In this document: piece by piece, positions 6,145 to 9,596 of the stretch
How positions within the stretch are numbered: the first letter of the stretch is position 1
Layout of the letters: every line of letters begins with the position of its first letter
DNA from: Ruminococcus flavefaciens
GTDB lineage: Bacteria; Bacillota_A; Clostridia; Oscillospirales; Ruminococcaceae
DNA: 9,596 bases
Direction: 5' to 3'
Assembly: GCA_004556875.1 (NCBI GenBank)
Contig: SFFP01000057.1
Location: 1-9,596, forward strand
Notes under the pieces: model-generated
Seen by the model: only the letters and a program-made list of their open reading frames with translations
Told to the model about the DNA's origin: nothing
Databases searched by the model: none
Translations under genes and position numbers: made by a program

Positions 6145-6680
6145 CAGTCTGTTATCGCCTCCATCAGTATACTTTCAATAGTTTCAAACGCATAAGCAGC
6201 AGCACATCGTCTTATATGCTCTCTGCTCATGTCGCTGAGCTTCCAAAGCTCGGGCAGCCGTACAAATTGTCTGCCGCAGATATCAAAGCCGATATAGACC
6301 GTTCCCACAGGAGTTTCAGCAGTTCCGCCCGATGGACCTGCTATCCCTGTTACTGAAACGCATACATCCGCACCTGAACTTTCTTTCAGTCCTCTGACCA
6401 TATACAGTGCAGTCTGTTCACTTACGACTCCGAATTCTTCAATCACCTCAGCAGGAACGTTCAGGAATTTAGTTTTTATTCTCTCCGAATAAGTACATAT
6501 CCCAAGTTCAAAAACTGCCGACGCGCCCGATACTGATGTTATAAGCTCCGAAAGAAGTCCGCCTGTACAGCTCTCCGCTGTAGATATAGTCAGACCCTTC
6601 CGTTCTAATAATTTTACAACATTCGTTACCGTTTTGTCAAGTTTTTCGGCATTACATTCAGAAAATTTACTGCTTACCAC
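6144..6680 (-). CDS. pncC: Nicotinamide-nucleotide amidase (CinA C-terminal domain)
   Basis: PncC deamidates nicotinamide mononucleotide to nicotinate mononucleotide for NAD recycling in the cytoplasm. The 178-residue protein is a stand-alone CinA C-terminal domain without the N-terminal MoaB-like half found in fused CinA. Signature blocks are STAESCTGGLL at 33-43 with the proposed nucleophile S37, the lysine-containing segment ERIKTKFLNVP at 66-76, GVVSEQTA at 84-91 and VTGIAGPSGGT...PVGTVYIGF at 110-132. The start is GTG at 6680 with a G-rich site (GGGGTGGGGA) just upstream; about 15 residues precede the usual domain start. It is 71 nt after thiI, and its stop overlaps the following sortase ATG by 1 nt. 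In many Firmicutes this gene sits near pgsA and recA; pairing with sortases is unusual. The name cinA is also used. Confidence 0.93.
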   Translation of the reverse strand: MVSSKFSECNAEKLDKTVTNVVKLLERKGLTISTAESCTGGLLSELITSVSGASAVFELGICTYSERIKTKFLNVPAEVIEEFGVVSEQTALYMVRGLKESSGADVCVSVTGIAGPSGGTAETPVGTVYIGFDICGRQFVRLPELWKLSDMSREHIRRCAAAYAFETIESILMEAITD

Positions 6681-6708
6681 TAAATCCCCACCCCTACTTT
6701 AGTCAACA

Positions 6709-6740
6709 TTTCACAAAAATAAAGTGATTGTTTTGTGAAA
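6709..6740. repeat. 10-bp inverted repeat between thiI and pncC
   Basis: TTTCACAAAA (6709-6718) and TTTTGTGAAA (6731-6740) are perfect inverted copies around a 12-nt loop in the 71-nt gap. There is no U tract after it on the minus strand, so it is not a standard terminator, and no convincing promoter is seen beside it. It may be an operator or an RNA hairpin separating expression of the sulfur genes from pncC and the sortases. Confidence 0.5.
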
Positions 6741-6751
6741 AACTTAAAAAA

Positions 6752-7930
6752 TCAATCTCCATAATTGAATACTTTCATCTCTGTATTTTCAACAGCTTTC
6801 TGTATAAGAGGTTCAAAATCAAAGCTGTTCTGGGCCTTTTCAATATCGGAAAGCTGTGGTCTTACCTTAGGATGACGAGGAGTAAATACTGTACAGCAGT
6901 CCTCATAAGGAAGTACAGAAGTATCAAAAGTATCTATCTTTCGTGCGACCTCGATTATCTCGGTCTTGTCCATACCAACACAGGGACGGAACACCGGTAT
7001 GCGGCATACTGCATCTGTGCAGACCATTGCAGCCATTGTCTGACTTGCCACCTGTCCCACGCTCTCGCCTGTGATAAGTGCAAGGCAGTTGTCCTTTGCT
7101 GCGATGCGCTGAGCTATCTCCATCATAAGTCTTCTCATTATAATAGTAAAGAACTCCTCGGTACAATGGTCCTTGATAGCCTCCTGAAGCTCTGTGAATG
7201 GAACGCAGTAGAACGCGATACCTCCGCAGTAGTCAGTAAGCTTCTGACAGAGCTGCTCGACTTTGAGCTGTGCACGGTCAGATGTATAAGGTGGACTCAC
7301 ATAGTGGATAGCTGCGATGTGTATTCCGCGCTTTGCCATCATATAGCCTGCAACAGGACTATCTATACCGCCCGAAAGCAGGAGCATAGCCTTGCCGCTG
7401 CTTCCTACAGGAAGTCCGCCTGCTCCCTTTATATTCTCAGCGTGAACGAATGCGTTTTCGTCACGTATCTCAACAGTAACCGTTACCTCAGGATTTTTAA
7501 CATCAACAGTGAGATGCGGGAACTTTTCGAGAAGCTTTCCGCCAAGCTCCATACATATCTCAGGCGACTTCATAGGGAAAGCCTTATCCGAGCGCTTTGC
7601 GTTTACCTTGAATGTCTTTGCACAGCCGAGTACATCTTCAAGGTACTCATAGCTCTTATTGCAGATATCCTCAAAGTCCTTTTCGCAAACGCAGGCACGG
7701 CAGTAAGTTGCGATACCGAATATCTTGCCCACTCTGTCTGCAACTTCACTGAGGTCGATATCATCATCAAGGGGGGTTATGTATGTTGTGGACTGAGCGC
7801 TGGTCATCTGAAAGTGACCGAGAGGCTTCAGTCTGCGCTTTATGTTCTTAATGAGCATATCCTCAAATGTCTTTTTATTAAGCCCTTTGAGTGCCATTTC
7901 ACCATATTTTACAAGTATCAATTCTTTCAT
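6752..7930 (-). CDS. thiI: tRNA 4-thiouridine synthase ThiI
   Basis: ThiI adenylates U8 of tRNA and inserts sulfur to form 4-thiouridine; in many bacteria it also delivers sulfur for the thiamine thiazole. The 392-residue protein has an N-terminal ferredoxin-like domain (MKELILVKYGEMALKG at 1-16), a THUMP domain at about 61-165, and a PP-loop ATPase domain from about 180 with SGGIDSPVA at 186-194. GESVGQVASQT at 288-298 and YEDCCTVFTPRHP at 342-354 follow; C345 or C346 corresponds to the conserved catalytic Cys of the synthetase domain. The rhodanese domain of E. coli ThiI is absent, as is normal in Firmicutes. The ATG is preceded by AGGAGA about 8 nt upstream. It follows the cysteine desulfurase gene by 30 nt, matching the B. 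subtilis nifZ-thiI pair, where the desulfurase passes persulfide sulfur directly to ThiI. Confidence 0.96.
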   Translation of the reverse strand: MKELILVKYGEMALKGLNKKTFEDMLIKNIKRRLKPLGHFQMTSAQSTTYITPLDDDIDLSEVADRVGKIFGIATYCRACVCEKDFEDICNKSYEYLEDVLGCAKTFKVNAKRSDKAFPMKSPEICMELGGKLLEKFPHLTVDVKNPEVTVTVEIRDENAFVHAENIKGAGGLPVGSSGKAMLLLSGGIDSPVAGYMMAKRGIHIAAIHYVSPPYTSDRAQLKVEQLCQKLTDYCGGIAFYCVPFTELQEAIKDHCTEEFFTIIMRRLMMEIAQRIAAKDNCLALITGESVGQVASQTMAAMVCTDAVCRIPVFRPCVGMDKTEIIEVARKIDTFDTSVLPYEDCCTVFTPRHPKVRPQLSDIEKAQNSFDFEPLIQKAVENTEMKVFNYGD

Positions 7931-7960
7931 TCTTATTCTCCTATACTATTATAATATATA

Positions 7961-9091
7961 TTAACCTCTTACATTTTCCATTCCCTCGCGTAGAGCCTCG
8001 CAGAACATATCAAGCTCTGCCTCTGTAGTCTCGGCAGTCATACTTATGCGAAGTGCACTGTCTGCACGTTTATCACGTATGCCGAACTGTCCGAGGACTC
8101 CGCTCTGCTGTCCCTTTGAACAAGCCGAGCCGCTGGACACATACACCTCTTTGCTTTCAAGGTAGTGGAGCATTATCTCCGAGCGCTTGCCGCCTGCTGA
8201 GATATTCACAACGTAAGGCGAACCATCCTCAGGGGAATTCACAGCAACTCCCTCTATATCGCCAAGCTTTTCAAGCAGATACGCTTTAAGTCCGCTTACC
8301 TTTTCATAGCGCTCAGCGATCGTAGGCACAAGCTTTTTAGCAGCCGCACCGAATGCCGCAATAAGCGGTACGCTTTCAGTGCCAGAGCGTATTCCTTTTT
8401 CCTGTTTGCCGCCTGTTACTACAGGAAGTACACGTACACCTTTTTTAATGTATATTGCACCAACACCCTTTGCTCCGTGTATCTTGTGTCCGCTAAGTGA
8501 AATAAGGTCTGCACAAAGTGTGCTCGCCTTTACAGGCAGCTTCATATAAGCCTGTACACAGTCGGTATGTGTTATAATATCTGGGTATTTCCGCTTTACT
8601 GCGGTGAAAGTCTCCTTGACAGGCATTATGTATCCCGTCTCATTGTTCACATACATCATGCTTATGAGACAGGTATCATCATCGCAGGCATTCAAAAAGT
8701 CCGCACTGTAGTATCTGCCGTCCTCACGGGGAGAAACTCTCACGACTTCAAAGCCTTTTTTCTCAAGGTCAGCGGCTGTTTCATCAACAGAGGCGTGTTC
8801 CACCGCCGATATAACTATCTTTTTGCGCTTTCTTCCATAAGCCGCCGAAGCTCCGCGCAGGGCAAGATTGTTGCTCTCGGTAGCTCCAGATGTGAAGTAA
8901 ATACATCCGCTGTCAGCTCCGATAGAGTCAGCTATGGTCTTTCTTGCACTGTCCATAAGGAGCTGTGCATTGAGTCCAACACGGTGAAGTGACGATGGAT
9001 TGCCGTAATTATCAGTCATAGCCGCTACAGCCGCCTCTACTGCTTCTGCACATGGCTTGGTGGTAGCCGCATTGTCAAGGTAAACTTCCAT
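7961..9091 (-). CDS. Cysteine desulfurase, NifZ/IscS family
   Basis: A pyridoxal-phosphate enzyme that converts L-cysteine to alanine and leaves a persulfide for transfer to an acceptor. The 376-residue length fits the NifS/IscS group. Visible motifs are YLDNAATTKP at 4-13, NYGNPSSLHRVG at 28-39, TSGATESNN at 67-75, the PLP-stacking EHAS at 98-101 (H99), MYVNNETG at 146-153, HTDCVQ at 175-180 (D177), the Schiff-base SGHKIHGAKG at 200-209 (K203), RSGTES at 235-240 and the catalytic-loop SSGSACSKG at 319-327 with nucleophile C324. AAGGGA lies about 8 nt before the ATG. It is the first gene of the operon, 30 nt before thiI, and no iscU or other Fe-S scaffold gene is nearby. Dedication to ThiI (as B. 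subtilis NifZ) is therefore likelier than a general IscS role. Two tandem promoters lie upstream. Confidence 0.96.
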   Translation of the reverse strand: MEVYLDNAATTKPCAEAVEAAVAAMTDNYGNPSSLHRVGLNAQLLMDSARKTIADSIGADSGCIYFTSGATESNNLALRGASAAYGRKRKKIVISAVEHASVDETAADLEKKGFEVVRVSPREDGRYYSADFLNACDDDTCLISMMYVNNETGYIMPVKETFTAVKRKYPDIITHTDCVQAYMKLPVKASTLCADLISLSGHKIHGAKGVGAIYIKKGVRVLPVVTGGKQEKGIRSGTESVPLIAAFGAAAKKLVPTIAERYEKVSGLKAYLLEKLGDIEGVAVNSPEDGSPYVVNISAGGKRSEIMLHYLESKEVYVSSGSACSKGQQSGVLGQFGIRDKRADSALRISMTAETTEAELDMFCEALREGMENVRG

Positions 9092-9132
9092 TTTATGTTC
9101 CCTTCATTTCTTTGAGTATAGCATTACTCTTT

Positions 9133-9161
9133 ATTATAACATATAAATGCAAAAATAGCAA
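9133..9161 (-). promoter_or_regulatory. Proximal promoter of desulfurase-thiI operon
   Basis: The minus strand has TTGCTA (9161-9156), a 17-bp spacer, and a perfect TATAAT (9138-9133). Transcription would start near 9126, giving a leader of about 35 nt before the ATG at 9091. This is the stronger of two similar copies. Confidence 0.7.
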
Positions 9162-9213
9162 CAGACGCGGAGAGATAACTGCCGTTTTTTTCATCTGTGC
9201 CGCGAAAAAGGGC

Positions 9214-9228
9214 GCGCAGGCTCTGCGC
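9214..9228. repeat. GC-rich palindrome over upstream promoter start site
   Basis: GCGCAG (9214-9219), a 3-nt centre, and CTGCGC (9223-9228) form a perfect 6-bp inverted repeat. It overlaps the last base of the upstream -10 element and the predicted start site near 9221. On the minus strand it is followed by GCCCTTTTT, so it can also be read as a short terminator for transcripts entering from the right. An operator role is equally possible. Confidence 0.45.
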
Positions 9229-9256
9229 TTATAACATATATACTGCAAAATAGCAA
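9228..9256 (-). promoter_or_regulatory. Distal promoter copy of desulfurase-thiI operon
   Basis: The minus strand has TTGCTA (9256-9251), a 17-bp spacer, and TATAAG (9233-9228). It repeats the proximal promoter 95 bp upstream: the segments 9134-9161 and 9229-9256 are identical at 23 of 28 positions without gaps. It has one mismatch to the -10 consensus, so it is probably weaker. Confidence 0.5.
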
Positions 9257-9401
9257 GAAACAGCGCAAAAAAATTGCTGTGCACTAATATATGAGCGTTC
9301 CAAACGGGTCACACTCCGCCGCAAAAGCATATAATATTACTGAGCAAATCCGAAAATCGAAAATATATTCGTTTAAATTGATACATAATTTTAACACAGA
9401 A

Positions 9402-9432
9402 TTTGTTTATTCAATAATTTATCCTAATTTTA
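9402..9432 (+). promoter_or_regulatory. Possible promoter of right-edge gene
   Basis: The plus strand carries TTTG (9402-9405), 19 bp, then TAATTTTA (9425-9432). This is close to the Bacteroidetes housekeeping promoter (TTTG near -33, TAnnTTTG near -7) with one mismatch at the final base. A weaker sigma-A reading, TTGTTT-N16-TAATTT, uses the same bases. The region is very AT-rich, so chance matches are likely. Confidence 0.3.
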
Positions 9433-9462
9433 CGGCTTATATAACCTAAATAATCAATTCAT

Positions 9463-9596
9463 ATGGAACCAAAGTTTATGATATCGGAAGTGTTCGGCAC
9501 TTCATGGAAGTACACTAAATCTCAGATCTGGGTACTGGTAGGGCTGTTTATCGGATATTTTATCCTGTCATCAATCATTAGTCTGTTCGGTATGCC
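9463..9596 (+). CDS. Membrane protein of unknown function, 3' end missing
   Basis: An open frame from ATG 9463 runs off the right edge; 44 residues are visible. It begins hydrophilic (MEPKFMISEVFGTSWKYTKS) and then enters a membrane helix at about 22-42 (QIWVLVGLFIGYFILSSIIS). An in-frame TAA at 9451 lies just before the ATG, so this is the first possible ATG; a second ATG at 9478 is possible. No Shine-Dalgarno-like purine run lies in the 20 nt before either. That differs from the minus-strand genes, which mostly have clear ones. The start resembles small multi-pass membrane proteins that open with an amphipathic helix before the first membrane span, but I do not recognise the family. It is divergent from the desulfurase operon. 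Confidence 0.5.
   Translation, partial: MEPKFMISEVFGTSWKYTKSQIWVLVGLFIGYFILSSIISLFGM

Larger units (their letters stand above)
9092..9462. other. 371-bp divergent intergenic region
   Basis: This lies between the desulfurase start (minus strand) and a plus-strand gene start. It contains two tandem, near-identical promoters facing the desulfurase, a GC-rich palindrome, a GC-rich patch at about 9200-9228 inside otherwise AT-rich DNA, and a strongly AT-rich segment from about 9340 to 9460 in front of the plus-strand gene. A 63-codon minus-strand reading frame (9093-9284) runs through the promoters and has no good ribosome binding site, so I do not call it a gene. Confidence 0.7.

Noticed and set aside
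6709..6740. Rex (redox repressor) operator reading of the inverted repeat
   Set aside because: Rex sites read TTGTGAA-spacer-TTCACAA. Here the half-sites are in the opposite order with a 12-bp centre, so the match is only superficial.
6728..7954. 408-codon plus-strand open frame fully antisense to thiI
   Set aside because: The minus strand encodes an unmistakable ThiI with all motifs. The plus-strand translation is Cys/His/Tyr/Leu-rich with no recognisable domain, and it is explained as a shadow of thiI codon usage.
9093..9284. 63-codon minus-strand frame upstream of the desulfurase
   Set aside because: It covers two good promoters, has no ribosome binding site, and its translation is a mixture of hydrophobic and basic patches typical of AT-rich non-coding DNA.
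1..9596. CRISPR array, transposase, integrase, tRNA or rRNA genes
   Set aside because: None seen on either strand. The only phased short repeats are the GGTGA clusters near mraZ, which are too short and degenerate to be CRISPR repeats.

Overview
The window looks like chromosomal DNA from a low-to-mid GC Clostridia bacterium, most likely a Ruminococcus-type member of the Oscillospiraceae. The evidence is a division/cell-wall (dcw) cluster start of mraZ-rsmH-ftsL type, a rhodanese-less ThiI paired with its own cysteine desulfurase, class B sortases, a SpoIID/LytB-family protein, and purine-rich ribosome binding sites before most genes. The genus is an inference; no rRNA or tRNA gene is present.

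Almost everything is read from the minus strand, right to left. The order is: two near-identical tandem promoters (about 9133-9256); a cysteine desulfurase of the NifZ/IscS family; thiI; pncC (CinA C-terminal domain); a long class B sortase with a 265-residue cytoplasmic N-terminus; a second, compact class B sortase; and a secreted SpoIID-family protein. Gaps in this series are 30 nt, 71 nt, a 1-nt overlap, 3 nt and 31 nt, so pncC-sortase-sortase-spoIID is a tightly packed unit. A 418-bp non-coding stretch (1679-2096) follows, with a terminator-like inverted repeat, a good sigma-A-type promoter and two clusters of 10-bp-phased GGTGA repeats that look like MraZ operator boxes. Then come mraZ, rsmH and a truncated FtsL-like membrane protein that runs off the left end.

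Functionally there are three blocks. The first is tRNA thiolation/thiamine sulfur supply (desulfurase plus ThiI). The second is an envelope block of two paralogous sortases and a putative peptidoglycan lytic transglycosylase, translationally coupled to the NAD-salvage enzyme PncC. The third is the start of the dcw operon under apparent MraZ autoregulation. No sortase substrate with a C-terminal sorting signal is visible here.

The most notable observations are: (1) the SpoIID-family protein has its conserved blocks in circularly permuted order, with GHGVGMSQ before the catalytic-Glu block; (2) one sortase carries a very long acidic/alanine-rich cytoplasmic region and an eight-lysine run before its membrane segment; (3) GGTGA repeats phased at 10 bp lie exactly downstream of the mraZ promoter, with a second cluster about 170 bp upstream of it; and (4) a plus-strand membrane-protein gene at the right edge lacks any ribosome binding site and has a Bacteroidetes-like promoter motif, which raises the question of foreign origin or an assembly junction.
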